The translations under genes and the position numbers were made by a program. The notes beneath the pieces are model-generated. The model saw only the letters and a program-made list of their open reading frames with translations. It was not told the origin of the DNA and searched no databases. From CAILZL01 sp049840395 (GTDB taxonomy: Bacteria; Pseudomonadota; Gammaproteobacteria; Steroidobacterales; Steroidobacteraceae), in contig JASGLD010000005.1 of NCBI GenBank assembly GCA_049840395.1, forward strand, positions 62,001 to 126,000: a DNA stretch of 64,000 nt, read 5' to 3'. Position 1 is the stretch's first letter. Each line of letters begins with the position of its first letter. Below, in pieces: positions 34,640 through 43,854 of the stretch.

Positions 34640-35176
34640 TTAATGAGTCACGGCGCCGGCCAGACGCGCCAAACGCTCTCTGACCGAACCGTCGATAACC
34701 AGATCGCCGCTGCGAATCACTGCACCGCCCACCAGCGCCGGATCTACTTTGCAATGCAAACGTACATCGCGCTTGAGGCGGGTTTTCAATGCAGCAGCCA
34801 GACGTTGTTGCTGAGCTTGATCGAGCGTCACGGCCGAAGTCACTTCCACATCGGCCACGTTTTCCACGTCCGCGCGCAGCACTTCGTACATCGCGGCGAT
34901 ATGCGGCAACAGACCGAGACGACGGTTGCTGGCCAGCGTGCCGACGAAGTTGCGGGTGCCTTCATCGAAGCGCGCACCGCCGGCTTCGGTGATCAACTCC
35001 ACCAACTGCGCAGGCGTTACACCAGGATGATTGAGCAAGCGACTCACAGTGGGCTCGGCAACCACAGTTGCCGCCACGGCCAGCGATTCGGACCATTGCG
35101 CCAACTTGTTTTGCGCCTGCGCGTGTTCGAACGCGGCGCGCGCATAAGGTCGGGCAATTGTGGCTTTTTCGGCCAT
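34640..35176 (-). CDS. atpH: ATP synthase delta subunit
   Basis: F1 delta subunit of the peripheral stalk, 178 residues. The N-terminal six-helix domain (IARPYARAAFEHAQAQNKLAQW) binds the alpha subunits; the C-terminal part has VDPALVGGAVIRSGDLVIDGSVRERLARL, the usual delta signature. Nine bases separate it from atpF. Confidence 0.96.
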   Translation of the reverse strand: MAEKATIARPYARAAFEHAQAQNKLAQWSESLAVAATVVAEPTVSRLLNHPGVTPAQLVELITEAGGARFDEGTRNFVGTLASNRRLGLLPHIAAMYEVLRADVENVADVEVTSAVTLDQAQQQRLAAALKTRLKRDVRLHCKVDPALVGGAVIRSGDLVIDGSVRERLARLAGAVTH

Positions 35177-35185
35177 GACTACTCC

Positions 35186-35665
35186 TTAACCGCGCTCGAT
35201 TTCACGGGCCAGCTGTTCAATCAGATCAGCATGCGCACGTGCATCGATTTCACGGCCGAGCACTTGTGAAGCGCCGGCAATCGCCAAGGTACCCACTTCA
35301 GCACGCAGCTGATCGCGGGCACGGCCTTTTTCCAGGGCCACTTCCTGACGGGCTTCGCCCACTAGACGCTGGCCTTCGGCCAGAGCGGCGCCCTTGGCTT
35401 CGTCGATCATTTCATTGGAACGACGATTGGCCTGATCAACGATCTTGCTGGCCTGCGCGCGAGCTTCTTTGACGATCTCGCTGGCAGTTGCCTTGGCTTC
35501 CGTCAGGCTCTTCTCGCCCTTGTCGGCCGCAGCCAGACCTTCGGCGATCTTGCGCTGACGTTCTTCGATCGCCGCAATCAGCGGTGGCCAAATGAACTTC
35601 ATCGTGACCCAACCGAGGATCAGTAAGACCAACGATTGAATGATCAGTGTTGCAGTTAGATTCAT
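35186..35665 (-). CDS. atpF: ATP synthase b subunit
   Basis: Peripheral stalk subunit, 159 residues: one N-terminal membrane helix (about 5-25, with FIWPPLIAAIEERQ just after it) and a long hydrophilic helix that dimerises. A single b gene is present, as in E. coli, so the stalk should be a homodimer. 95 bases separate it from atpE. Confidence 0.96.
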   Translation of the reverse strand: MNLTATLIIQSLVLLILGWVTMKFIWPPLIAAIEERQRKIAEGLAAADKGEKSLTEAKATASEIVKEARAQASKIVDQANRRSNEMIDEAKGAALAEGQRLVGEARQEVALEKGRARDQLRAEVGTLAIAGASQVLGREIDARAHADLIEQLAREIERG

Positions 35666-35760
35666 GGGATCTAAGACCTACTCAAGACAGCTATCGAGCA
35701 ATCCGGCATCGGCAAATCGGTCGCGGACACTGCGTGCAGTGTCGCAACAGACAAGCTCAA

Positions 35761-36006
35761 TTAGCCGCCGAACGCAGGTGCGGCGGTGGCGAACCACAAC
35801 GCAATACCGGTACCGATAATGAAGGCCGCGTCGATCAGACCGAGCAACAGGAACACTTTGGTCTGCAACACATTCATCAATTCAGGCTGACGAGCCGAAG
35901 CTTCGATGTACTTGCCGGACATGACGCCGATGCCGATACAAGCACCCAGTGCGCCCAAGCCGATGATCAAACCGCAAGCCAGAGCGATAAACGCAGCGTT
36001 AGTCAT
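35761..36006 (-). CDS. atpE: ATP synthase c subunit
   Basis: Rotor-ring subunit, 81 residues, two membrane helices joined by the polar loop ASARQPEL. The ion-binding carboxylate is Asp59 in LLLGLIDAAFIIG. The neighbours of that residue (A60, A61) lack the Glu-Ser/Thr pair of sodium-type rings and the first helix lacks the matching Gln, so this should be a proton-coupled ring. Confidence 0.96.
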   Translation of the reverse strand: MTNAAFIALACGLIIGLGALGACIGIGVMSGKYIEASARQPELMNVLQTKVFLLLGLIDAAFIIGTGIALWFATAAPAFGG

Positions 36007-36059
36007 GAGATTCTCCGTTAGAACCTAGTGTTGATAAAAAAACGAGACCGTGAAAAAAA

Positions 36060-36938
36060 TCAGTGCTTGTCGTGCGCTTGGCCGATATAGACCAGCGTCA
36101 ACATCATGAAAATGAATGCTTGCAGCAACACAATCAGGATGTGGAAGATCGCCCAGATGGTGCCGGTAAACAGGTGCAGGCCAATACCCAGCACGGTACC
36201 GCTGGCGCCCAGGCCTGCGATCAAGAAGAAGATCAATTCGCCGGCGTACATGTTGCCGTACAGTCGCATGCCGTGAGACAGCGTGTTGGAGATGTATTCG
36301 ACGCAGTTCATGGCCACGTTGACTACAGCCAGCAGCAACGCAGAGATCCAGCTAATTGGATTAGCGGTGATCTTGGCCATGCCGAATGGTGCGCACAGCA
36401 GCTGATGGATGAAGCCGCCCACGCCCTTGATCTTGATGTTGTAGTAGAACACCAGCAGCAGCACGCCTAGCGACATACCCAGCGTGCCATTAATATCGGC
36501 AGTAACCAGCGGACGCAGATGATCGACGCCGACCACGTTCTCGCCTACCCAAGGCAACCAGTCCACCGGCAGCAAGTCGATGGCATTCATCATGGCCACC
36601 CACACGAAAATCGTCAGGGCCAGCGGCGCGATGTAATCAAGCTTGCCGTGCACCAGGCTCTTAGCCTGGTCATTCACCCATTCCAACAGCAGTTCGACAG
36701 CCAGCTGGAACTTGCCGGGTACGCCGGCAGTGGCCTTGGAAGCAGCCAGGCGCAGCGGGATCAATACAATGAGCGCGCACAGCAGCGAGAAAAACAGGGT
36801 ATCGAGGTGCAGAACGGAAAAATCGAACAGGCCGCCGGCTTCTTTATTGGAGAGATGGGTCAAGTGATGCGAAATGTATTCGGACATGGTCTCGTGACCT
36901 GCACCGCCTTCATTCGCCACTGTCTCTATATCTGCCAT
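36060..36938 (-). CDS. atpB: ATP synthase a subunit
   Basis: Stator subunit forming the proton half-channels, 292 residues. The essential arginine is Arg225 in SHGMRLYGNMYAGEL, next to the GELIFFLI helix. The N-terminal 40 residues are hydrophilic; an internal ATG at residue 18 (MSEYISHHLTHL) could be an alternative start, but the first ATG is just five bases after the atpI stop and has GAGATAAG upstream. 53 bases separate it from atpE. Confidence 0.95.
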   Translation of the reverse strand: MADIETVANEGGAGHETMSEYISHHLTHLSNKEAGGLFDFSVLHLDTLFFSLLCALIVLIPLRLAASKATAGVPGKFQLAVELLLEWVNDQAKSLVHGKLDYIAPLALTIFVWVAMMNAIDLLPVDWLPWVGENVVGVDHLRPLVTADINGTLGMSLGVLLLVFYYNIKIKGVGGFIHQLLCAPFGMAKITANPISWISALLLAVVNVAMNCVEYISNTLSHGMRLYGNMYAGELIFFLIAGLGASGTVLGIGLHLFTGTIWAIFHILIVLLQAFIFMMLTLVYIGQAHDKH

Positions 36939-36943
36939 TCGTC

Positions 36944-37336
36944 TTATCTCGTTTCCGTCTTCTTAATCTGCTTGCCGCCCATCACCACTGCCAGCCAGTA
37001 AGTCACCAAGGTACTCGCCAGGCCAAACAGCACAGCAGGTGGAATCAGCGCCGACGATCGCAGTGCGATGGCCAGCAGTCCCAATACCAATGCCGTTTTC
37101 ACAAACCAGTTGCCGAATAAACTCAGCACCGTCGCCGGCCGGGCTGGCTGCAAACTGTGCTTGATCAGCACAAACAGCAGATAACCCGTCGCCACCATAC
37201 CGATGCCGCCGCCGACCAGAATCGAACGAGCCACCGGCCCGCCACGCAATCCGGCAGCTAGGCCCGCCACCAGTACTAATCCAGCTAATTGCCAACCCAG
37301 AATACGCAGGGCCTGACGAGCTATCGAATTCAACAT
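36944..37336 (-). CDS. atpI: ATP synthase assembly protein AtpI
   Basis: A 130-residue membrane protein with four hydrophobic segments at the head of the atp operon. Sequence is poorly conserved in the family; the call rests on the position directly before atpB, size, and topology (GWQLAGLVLVAGLAAGLRGGPVARSILVGGGIG). AtpI proteins assist c-ring assembly or magnesium supply. The 209-base gap upstream to parB should hold the operon promoter. Confidence 0.85.
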   Translation of the reverse strand: MLNSIARQALRILGWQLAGLVLVAGLAAGLRGGPVARSILVGGGIGMVATGYLLFVLIKHSLQPARPATVLSLFGNWFVKTALVLGLLAIALRSSALIPPAVLFGLASTLVTYWLAVVMGGKQIKKTETR

Positions 37337-37545
37337 CTTCAGCCCGCTTTCTTGACCTACTTACTGGCTTGCTGCGGCCTGCCGTCAGTCCGCGCTACCA
37401 ATCAAAGGTTGGCCCCAATTAGAAGGCCGCGAATTATAGGGGGCGTTTTGCGGTGCTTCAACCAAAGTTGGGTGTTTGTTGCGCACAAAATGCACCGAAT
37501 GCAGCATTCGCACGCTGCATACCCGTAAGGGTTGTCATAAAGCAC

Positions 37546-38445
37546 TTACTGCAAGTGCGCCAGGATGCCGTCCAGCTCATCAAGGTTGTGATATGTGATC
37601 ACCAACTTACCGCTGCCTTTGGCAGAGTGCTGGAATTGCACCTTGGCGCCCAATTTTTCCGCCAAGTCGGTTTCCAGCTTCTTGATATTCGGATCCGGCT
37701 TGGGTGGCTGAGCGGCGGGTTCGGCTTCGTTCTTTTCCATGCGCCGTACCAGCGCCTCGGTTTCACGCACGGATAAGCCTTTTTGCACTACCTGCTTGGC
37801 CACATCGACTTGGCGACGAGCACCGCTTAATCCCAGGATTGCACGCGCATGCCCCATCTCCAGCTCACGCTTTTCGACCAGGTTTTTCACCTCGTCCGGC
37901 AGTTCCAATAGACGTAATAGATTAGAAACAGCAGTACGCGAGCGACCCACCGCGTCGCCCGCAGTTTGATGAGTCATGTCGAATTCTTTGATCAAGCGAT
38001 CCAGAGCACGCGCTTCTTCCAGCGGATTGAGGTTTTCGCGCTGAATGTTTTCGATCAGCGCCATTGCCACCGCAGCTTCGTCGGGAACGCGGCGGATCAC
38101 CGCCGGCACTTCGTGCAGACCGGCCAGTTGCGCAGCACGCCAGCGACGTTCGCCGGCGATGATTTCGTAGCGCAGGGGTTGGCCCGGAATCGAATCACCC
38201 AGCGGTCGGACAACGATGGGCTGAATGATGCCCTGCACCTTGATGGAGTCCGCCAATTCCTGCAGCGTTTCCTGATGCATGTCGATACGCGGCTGGTACT
38301 TGCCGCGCTGCAAGAGATCGATAGGCAGCTTGGCCAATTCTTCGTCTTGAGGCACAGCAGCGGGAGAATTATCCGTTGCCGCTGCGGCAGGCTGGCCCAG
38401 CAATGCGCCGAGGCCGCGTCCGAGAGTGGATCGCTTGGTTACCAT
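37546..38445 (-). CDS. parB: Chromosome partitioning protein ParB
   Basis: parS-binding CTP-dependent clamp, 299 residues from ATG at 38445 (MVTKRSTLGRGLGALLG, the N-terminal motif that contacts ParA). The open frame goes 25 codons further upstream with unrelated residues. Seen: the CTP-binding box with IIAGERRWRAAQLAGL, ALIENIQRENLNPLEEA, and HTH region TAGDAVGRSRTAVSNLLRLLELP. No perfect parS palindrome (TGTTTCACGTGAAACA) was noticed in the window. It follows parA by 91 bases. Confidence 0.95.
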   Translation of the reverse strand: MVTKRSTLGRGLGALLGQPAAAATDNSPAAVPQDEELAKLPIDLLQRGKYQPRIDMHQETLQELADSIKVQGIIQPIVVRPLGDSIPGQPLRYEIIAGERRWRAAQLAGLHEVPAVIRRVPDEAAVAMALIENIQRENLNPLEEARALDRLIKEFDMTHQTAGDAVGRSRTAVSNLLRLLELPDEVKNLVEKRELEMGHARAILGLSGARRQVDVAKQVVQKGLSVRETEALVRRMEKNEAEPAAQPPKPDPNIKKLETDLAEKLGAKVQFQHSAKGSGKLVITYHNLDELDGILAHLQ

Positions 38446-38536
38446 GATTGCTGATCGGCTGAGGTTACTGTGAAAGCTGGCGAGTGTACTCGCCGCAAGG
38501 GTGGACACTCCAGCCAACAATATGAATGTGTACGGT

Positions 38537-39328
38537 TTAGAAAGTGGGCGCAGCTACCTGGGCTTCGTCTTCGCGACGCAACATTTCGCCGGCGAGCGCG
38601 AGATACGCCAGTGCACCGCGCGATTCTTTGTCATAAACCAGCGCGGGCTGACCGAAACTGGGCGCCTCCGCCAGACGCACATTGCGCGGAATCATGGTGC
38701 GGAACACTTTGTCCCCGAAGTGCTGAATCAACTGCCCGGAGACTTCATTGGCCAGGTTGTTACGCGGGTCGTACATGGTGCGCAGAATGCCTTCGATGTG
38801 CAGCGAGGGATTGGCACCACCCTTGATCTCATCAATGGTGCCCACCAAGGCAGTCAAACCTTCCAAGGCGTAGTACTCGCATTGCATGGGAATCAGTACG
38901 GAATCAGCGGCTACCAGTGCATTCACTGTCAGCATGTTCAATGAGGGCGGACAATCAATCAGCACGATATCGAATTGCCCGCGCACGCTTGCCAGTGCGT
39001 CGCGCAACCGTGTAGCACCGCCCTGCTTGCCGGTGAGCTGCACTTCGGCTGCAACCAGATCCTGATTGGCGGGCAATATCGTGAAACCACTGGATTCAAT
39101 AGCCACAAGCGCTTCGTTGATCGCGCATTCTTCAAGCAGCACTTCGGTAACTGAGTGCTTCAGGCTGCGCTTGTCCACACCGCAACCCATGGTGGCATTG
39201 CCCTGCGGATCCATATCGACCAACAGCACACGCCGCTTGGTAGCTGCGAGCGAAGCCGCGAGATTGACGCTGGTGGTGGTTTTACCCACGCCACCCTTTT
39301 GGTTGGTAACTGCGATGACGCGCTTCAT
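38537..39328 (-). CDS. parA: Chromosome partitioning ATPase ParA
   Basis: Deviant Walker ATPase of the ParA/Soj type, 263 residues. Seen: KGGVGKTT (11-18) with the signature first lysine, DMDPQGNAT switch I region, and DCPPSLNMLTVNAL switch II. The chain lacks an N-terminal HTH, as expected for chromosomal ParA. Upstream is rsmG by 33 bases, the same gene order (rsmG-parA-parB) as in many bacteria close to the replication origin. Confidence 0.95.
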   Translation of the reverse strand: MKRVIAVTNQKGGVGKTTTSVNLAASLAATKRRVLLVDMDPQGNATMGCGVDKRSLKHSVTEVLLEECAINEALVAIESSGFTILPANQDLVAAEVQLTGKQGGATRLRDALASVRGQFDIVLIDCPPSLNMLTVNALVAADSVLIPMQCEYYALEGLTALVGTIDEIKGGANPSLHIEGILRTMYDPRNNLANEVSGQLIQHFGDKVFRTMIPRNVRLAEAPSFGQPALVYDKESRGALAYLALAGEMLRREDEAQVAAPTF

Positions 39329-39361
39329 GGAATCTTCGTTTCTGGTTTATGCCGATTCAAT

Positions 39362-40006
39362 TCAGACTTTGTCGTGACTGCGGCAGAGTTCCACAAGATG
39401 GCGCTGTTCGTCCAGACCGGGCACGTTAAGTGTGTGCACCGTCGCCACCTTCCAGCCATTCGGTACGGCCTGCAACTCTTCTTCGGGATAGCGGCCCTTC
39501 ATAGCCAACAAGCGCCCACCCGGGACACATAAATGCCCGCACCACTTCACAAAGTTCTCCACCGAACCCATGGCTCGCGAAACCACACAGTCGAAGCGCG
39601 GCTCGGGTTGATAATCCTGGGCGCGCGTATGCAACACGGCCAGATTGCTTAATCCCATCGCTTGCGCAGCATGCTCGACGAAACGCAGCTTCTTGTTTAC
39701 CGAATCGATCAACATGAATTGCTTGTCGGGATTGACCAGCGCCAACGGCAGGCCGGGAAAGCCTGCGCCTGTACCGATATCCGCAATTCGAGTGCCGCGT
39801 AGATGGGGCTGAATAGACAGACTATCCAGCAGATGCTTGGTTAACTGTTGCCCAGGATCGCGAATGGCCGTGAGGTTGATGCGCTGATTCCAATCGTTGA
39901 GCTCGAGTAGCAAACGCTGTAGCGCTGCGCATTGCTCAGTGGTCAGCGTCAACCCGAAGTTAAGCGCGCCGGCTTGCAGTGAATGATGTTGCGAATCTTG
40001 CATCAT
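39362..40006 (-). CDS. rsmG: 16S rRNA m7G527 methyltransferase
   Basis: A 214-residue class I methyltransferase (GidB). Seen: RINLTAIRDPGQQLTKHLLDSLSI, SAM loop IADIGTGAGFPGLPLAL, and VVSRAMGSVENFVKW with the conserved R-A. mnmG (gidA), which usually precedes rsmG, is absent; instead acuI lies 12 bases upstream in the same direction. Confidence 0.95.
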   Translation of the reverse strand: MMQDSQHHSLQAGALNFGLTLTTEQCAALQRLLLELNDWNQRINLTAIRDPGQQLTKHLLDSLSIQPHLRGTRIADIGTGAGFPGLPLALVNPDKQFMLIDSVNKKLRFVEHAAQAMGLSNLAVLHTRAQDYQPEPRFDCVVSRAMGSVENFVKWCGHLCVPGGRLLAMKGRYPEEELQAVPNGWKVATVHTLNVPGLDEQRHLVELCRSHDKV

Positions 40007-40018
40007 GAAACGGTTGGA

Positions 40019-41014
40019 TCAGTCTTGAATGCGAACCACGGTGCGGCCACGCACGCCGCCACGCAAATAATCTGGAAACACCTGCGGCAATTCATCGAGC
40101 GTAACGATGCGCGTACGAATGCCGGCCAGATGCGCGGGTTTTAAATCGCTGGCCAGCCGCTGCCAGATCGTCTCACGCAAGGCGCGCGGCGTATTCGAAG
40201 AAGTAATTCCCAGTAGATTTACGCCACGCAAAATGAAGGGCATTACTGAAGTCGTTAATTCATTGCCCGCCGCCATGCCGATGCTGGCTACATTGCCCAT
40301 GAGTTGCGTACTACGCAGCAACCAAGACAGCCATTCGCCGCCCAAACTATCCACCGCACCAGCAAATTGTGTCGATTCCAATGCCGCCTGCCCCAGCGCG
40401 ATTTGCTCGCGCAACAATACATTCTGTGCGCCTAACTGCTGCAAATAAGAACGCTCCGCCTCCTTGCCGGTGATGGCACAAACCCGATAACCGCGCACTG
40501 CCAGCATGTCGATAACCAGACTACCCACGCCACCAGTCGCTCCAGTCACGGCAATCTCGCCTTGATCCGGCGCTTGGCCATTGCGCTCCATGCAATGAAT
40601 CGCCAATGCTGCGGTAAACCCAGCAGTGCCCAGCGTCATGACATCCAGCGCATTCAAACCTGCAGGAATAGGAATCACGGCGCTGGCCGGCACGCGCGCA
40701 TATTCGGCATAACCGCCATCCAAGGTTTCGCTCAAGCCGCAGCCCGTCACCAGCACGGCTTGGCCGACGGTGAACTGCGCCACCGCCGATTGCGCTATTA
40801 CGCCAGCCAGATCGACACCACCGTTCAAGGGATAGCGCCGCAGAATCTTGCCAGCCCCGGTGGCCGCCAAAGCGTCTTTGTAGTTGATGCTGGAATACTG
40901 GACGCGAATCAGCACTTCACCCGGCGTCAGTTCATCCACAGCCATGTTTTGCAATACCGCACTGATGCCGGCATTGGCGGAATCGCGATGGATACGCAGC
41001 GCGCGCAATTGCAT
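40019..41014 (-). CDS. acuI: Acrylyl-CoA reductase / YhdH-family quinone oxidoreductase
   Basis: A 331-residue medium-chain NADPH dehydrogenase of the YhdH/AcuI branch, which reduces acryloyl-CoA to propionyl-CoA. Seen: INYKDALAATGAGKILRRYP near the N-terminus, GGVDLAGVI, NADPH loop TGATGGVGSLVIDML, and the C-terminal GVRGRTVVRIQD. It probably shares a transcript with rsmG. A terminator of the cytochrome gene lies just upstream. Confidence 0.88.
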   Translation of the reverse strand: MQLRALRIHRDSANAGISAVLQNMAVDELTPGEVLIRVQYSSINYKDALAATGAGKILRRYPLNGGVDLAGVIAQSAVAQFTVGQAVLVTGCGLSETLDGGYAEYARVPASAVIPIPAGLNALDVMTLGTAGFTAALAIHCMERNGQAPDQGEIAVTGATGGVGSLVIDMLAVRGYRVCAITGKEAERSYLQQLGAQNVLLREQIALGQAALESTQFAGAVDSLGGEWLSWLLRSTQLMGNVASIGMAAGNELTTSVMPFILRGVNLLGITSSNTPRALRETIWQRLASDLKPAHLAGIRTRIVTLDELPQVFPDYLRGGVRGRTVVRIQD

Positions 41015-41052
41015 GACTGCTCCGCTTATCTATGGATCGGGATTAAGCACTA

Positions 41053-41084
41053 CAGAAACAAAAGGCCGGGAGGTCCCGGCCTTT
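41053..41084 (-). terminator. Intrinsic terminator after the cytochrome c gene
   Basis: An 11-base-pair stem (AAAGGCCGGGA with its complement, 41061-41071 and 41074-41084) followed on the minus strand by TTTTGTTT, 28 bases past the cytochrome stop. Confidence 0.88.
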
Positions 41085-41111
41085 GGCAAAACAATTCAAT
41101 TAATCTGCCGC

Positions 41112-41735
41112 TTACTTGACGCACTTACCCTTGTTATCAAGAATCTGCTTGGTGTCGCACAGACCAGGCTGCTTGGCATAGAAAGCGGAGATAGCTTCAA
41201 TATCCTTGTCGGCCAGCGAGCTGACGATACCAGCCATGATGGCGTTCTTGCGCTTGCCGCTCTTGTAATCGCGCAAGGCCTGAGCCAGGTAATCGGCATG
41301 CTGGCCGGAGAGGTTCGGATATTCCGGTGTCACTGGACGACCATCGCTACCGTGGCAAGCCGTGCAAACCTGGGCAACGGTGGGCGGTGTACCAACAACC
41401 GTGCCTTTGCGTGCGCCTTCGCCGGCAAAGAAAGCCGCCATGTCCTCGCGATCCTGTTCGCTGTTACTGGCCGCATGCGCATGCATGGTGGGATGAGCGC
41501 GGTCGCCTGAGGCGTATTCCTTTAATGCGGCAATCATGTAGCCGGCCTGTTGACCACCGAGCTTGGGCACGCTGTAAGTGGGCGCTGCATTCTTGTAGTT
41601 GGGAATGCCGTGGCAACCATGACAGGTGTAAGCCAGCGTTTTGCCGCGCGTCGCATCGCCTTCGGCATGTGCCGAGCTCAGCAATACGCTCAGCAACAAT
41701 CCCAGGCTAAACAGCGAGGTCAATCGGAAACGCAT
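41112..41735 (-). CDS. Diheme cytochrome c4-type protein
   Basis: A periplasmic electron carrier of about 207 residues with a signal peptide (1-24, ending SSAHA). Two heme-attachment motifs are seen: CHGCH (38-42) and CTACH (124-128), in two homologous halves, the layout of cytochrome c4. The first motif has an extra His at position 2. The start at 41735 is chosen because GGAG lies nine bases before it; a frame extends five codons further. Likely serves a terminal oxidase. Confidence 0.9.
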   Translation of the reverse strand: MRFRLTSLFSLGLLLSVLLSSAHAEGDATRGKTLAYTCHGCHGIPNYKNAAPTYSVPKLGGQQAGYMIAALKEYASGDRAHPTMHAHAASNSEQDREDMAAFFAGEGARKGTVVGTPPTVAQVCTACHGSDGRPVTPEYPNLSGQHADYLAQALRDYKSGKRKNAIMAGIVSSLADKDIEAISAFYAKQPGLCDTKQILDNKGKCVK

Positions 41736-41879
41736 ACATCCAATCTCCAATCAGGTGCGACGGTTGTTTATTAGTTAGTACAGCAACCGCCAGTTAAGAG
41801 CGCGCAATCTTAGCGGAAACAGCGACGTAGAGGAAACCGGCGATCATTTCATGCAGCATGCTTGCACACACAACCCAGC

Positions 41880-41916
41880 CAATTAAAAAGGCGCTTCGTG
41901 CATACGAAGCGCCTTT
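41880..41916 (-). terminator. Intrinsic terminator of rpmE
   Basis: A 13-base-pair perfect stem (41887-41899 with 41904-41916) and four-base loop, followed on the minus strand by TTTTTAATT, 38 bases after the rpmE stop. Confidence 0.9.
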
Positions 41917-41954
41917 CGCAAAACCAATCGGTTGCTGGTACGGCGAGCGCAGCG

Positions 41955-42158
41955 TTAACCGCGGGCGTACTTCTTCTTGAATCTGTCGACGCGGCCACCG
42001 GTGTCCACCATTTTCTGCTTACCGGTGTAGAACGGATGGCAGCTGGAGCACACTTCGATCTGCAGATCGTGACCCAGGGTCGAACGCGTGACAAAGGTAT
42101 TGCCACAGCTGCAGGCGACGTTGATGTCTTTGTACTCAGGATGAATGTCGGCTTTCAT
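41955..42158 (-). CDS. rpmE: 50S ribosomal protein L31, zinc-binding type
   Basis: A 67-residue L31. Seen: MKADIHPEYKDINVACSCGNTF and IEVCSSCHPFYTGKQKMVDTGG. The four cysteines at 16, 18, 37 and 40 make this the zinc-containing form. The open frame extends 26 codons upstream but the family start is the ATG at 42158. Confidence 0.96.
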   Translation of the reverse strand: MKADIHPEYKDINVACSCGNTFVTRSTLGHDLQIEVCSSCHPFYTGKQKMVDTGGRVDRFKKKYARG

Positions 42159-42693
42159 GACTGTCCTGGGCAAAGCCCGGTTCCAGAAAATTAAGGGCGC
42201 GCAGTGTAGCGGCGCCTCTGGACAACCGCAAGCCAAGCTTCACACAAGACCACCCAAGTCTTTGAGCCGCTCGCAACCCAACGCCCGATTCACGGGTTGA
42301 TTGCATACTCAGTGATCGTCATATCTGTTCGAAAGCGTAGGCAGGAGCTGAATTTCCACGCCGGACACTTCCCACAACCTCACAAAACGGTTGACAGGGA
42401 GGTTATCCACAAAACCTGTGGATAACTCTGTGGATGACTGCGAAACAAGACTGTCAAAAAGGCGTCATCTCTCAGGGTTTGCTGAGTTGATCAATTATTG
42501 ATCATTGTATTTATACAATAAATACAATTAGTTACAGGCCGTCCTTCAGAGCCAGCGTGCACAATCATCACCAAGGCCAGATACCATAAAGCCCACAACT
42601 TTCATGTGTATAAATCAGCCCAGCGCTTGCAAAGTCAATTGCATTCTGACAAGTGAAGCGCGCAGTGCGTCACATTCACCCGGTGATCGGAAA
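42159..42693. other. Non-coding region with DnaA boxes and AT-rich palindromes, candidate oriC
   Basis: A 535-base gap between rpmE and hemW. TTATCCACA (42403-42411) and its inverse TGTGGATAA (42417-42425) are perfect DnaA boxes, with a third near-box TGTGGATGA at 42429-42437. Fifty bases on lies an A+T-rich element: TTGATCA twice (42487-42493 and 42498-42504) and a nine-base inverted repeat ATTGTATTT/AAATACAAT (42504-42512, 42520-42528). Clustered DnaA boxes beside an AT-rich stretch are the usual layout of a replication origin; the location close to rsmG-parAB and to the switch in gene orientation agrees with this. It could instead be a DnaA-controlled promoter region. Confidence 0.5.
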
Positions 42694-43851
42694 TCAATCC
42701 GCCTCGGACAGAAACAAACTCATCAGGTCGTTGAGAAAACGCCGACCGAGTTCCGTAGGTCGCCACCCGCCTGGCATGGATTCCAGCAGGCCACGGGATT
42801 GCGCCTCGGCCAGTGGCGCAGCAATAGCATTCCGACTGAGGCCGGTACGGCTTTCAAACAGTACCGCTTCGAACCCCGCCACCAGCCGCAGCGAGTTCAG
42901 CATGAATTCGAAGGGCAATTCGCCAGAATCGACCGAGCGCAAGGTCCGCCGCCCGGAAACATCGGTATGTAAATATTCACGTGGTTGCTTGCGCCTTTCG
43001 GTACGAACCACCTGACCATTTGTCGTTAATTTGCCGTGAGCGCCCGCCCCCAAGCCGAGATAATCACCGAACTCCCAGTAATTGCGGTTGTGTATAGATT
43101 GGTGTCCAGAGCGTGCATAGGCCGAAACTTCGTACTGCACATAGCCGGCTTTGGCGAGCAACTCCTGACATTGCAACTGCATCTCGTAGCATTCCTCGCC
43201 ATCCGGCAGCGCGGGCGGCCGATGATAGAAAGCAGTTCCTGGCTCCAAGGTCAGTTGGTAGTGAGAAAGATGCGCGGGCGCAAGAGCAATGGCCTGCTGC
43301 AAATCCTGCAACGCTTGCTCTGGTGTCTGATCTGGCAGGCCGTACATCAAATCGAGATTGAAATTGTCGATGCCGGCAAGCCGTAGCTCCTCTACGGACG
43401 CAGCGATATCGCCACTGCCATGAATGCGGCCGAGCTTCTTGAGTTGCTCGGGTTGAAAACTCTGCGCTCCCAAGGACACACGATTCACGCCTGCAGCTCG
43501 ATAGGCCGAAAATTGTCCATGCTCGATGGTGCCGGGATTGGCTTCGAGCGTGACCTCCATGTTCGCTTGCACCGGCAACATGCTTTTAACGCCGGCCAAC
43601 AAGCGCTCTATAGCATCAGGACTGAATAGGCTAGGCGTGCCGCCCCCCATAAAAATGGATACTAATGGGCGCGGCTCCCTCGATGAATTTAGGGCCTGTA
43701 AATCCAGTGCCAAATCTTCCAGCAAGGTATCCACATAGCGTTCTTCTGGAATAGCCGAAGGCGCCTTGTGCGAGTTGAAATCGCAGTAAGGACACTTCTG
43801 CACACACCAGGGAAAGTGCAGGTACAAGGCCAATGGCGGCGCTTGCAGCAT
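42694..43851 (-). CDS. hemW: Heme chaperone HemW (radical SAM, HemN-like)
   Basis: A 385-residue radical SAM protein. Seen: the iron-sulfur motif CVQKCPYC (Cys16, 20, 23), GGGTPSLFSPD, and HNRNYWEFGDYLGLGAGAHG, which contains the H-N-R-x-Y-W heme-binding motif of HemW and separates it from true HemN. It starts three bases before rdgB ends upstream, in the order rph-rdgB-hemW known from other gammaproteobacteria. HemW delivers heme to target proteins such as respiratory enzymes. Confidence 0.92.
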   Translation of the reverse strand: MLQAPPLALYLHFPWCVQKCPYCDFNSHKAPSAIPEERYVDTLLEDLALDLQALNSSREPRPLVSIFMGGGTPSLFSPDAIERLLAGVKSMLPVQANMEVTLEANPGTIEHGQFSAYRAAGVNRVSLGAQSFQPEQLKKLGRIHGSGDIAASVEELRLAGIDNFNLDLMYGLPDQTPEQALQDLQQAIALAPAHLSHYQLTLEPGTAFYHRPPALPDGEECYEMQLQCQELLAKAGYVQYEVSAYARSGHQSIHNRNYWEFGDYLGLGAGAHGKLTTNGQVVRTERRKQPREYLHTDVSGRRTLRSVDSGELPFEFMLNSLRLVAGFEAVLFESRTGLSRNAIAAPLAEAQSRGLLESMPGGWRPTELGRRFLNDLMSLFLSEAD

Positions 43852-43854
43852 GCT

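Noticed and set aside
33304..34683. A 459-codon open frame on the plus strand across atpA and atpH.
   Set aside because: It is fully antisense to atpA; its composition follows from the atpA codons and no family feature is present.
42391..42437. TTGACA at 42391 as the -35 element of a promoter for rpmE or hemW.
   Set aside because: No -10 element at the right distance, and both neighbouring genes are on the other strand.
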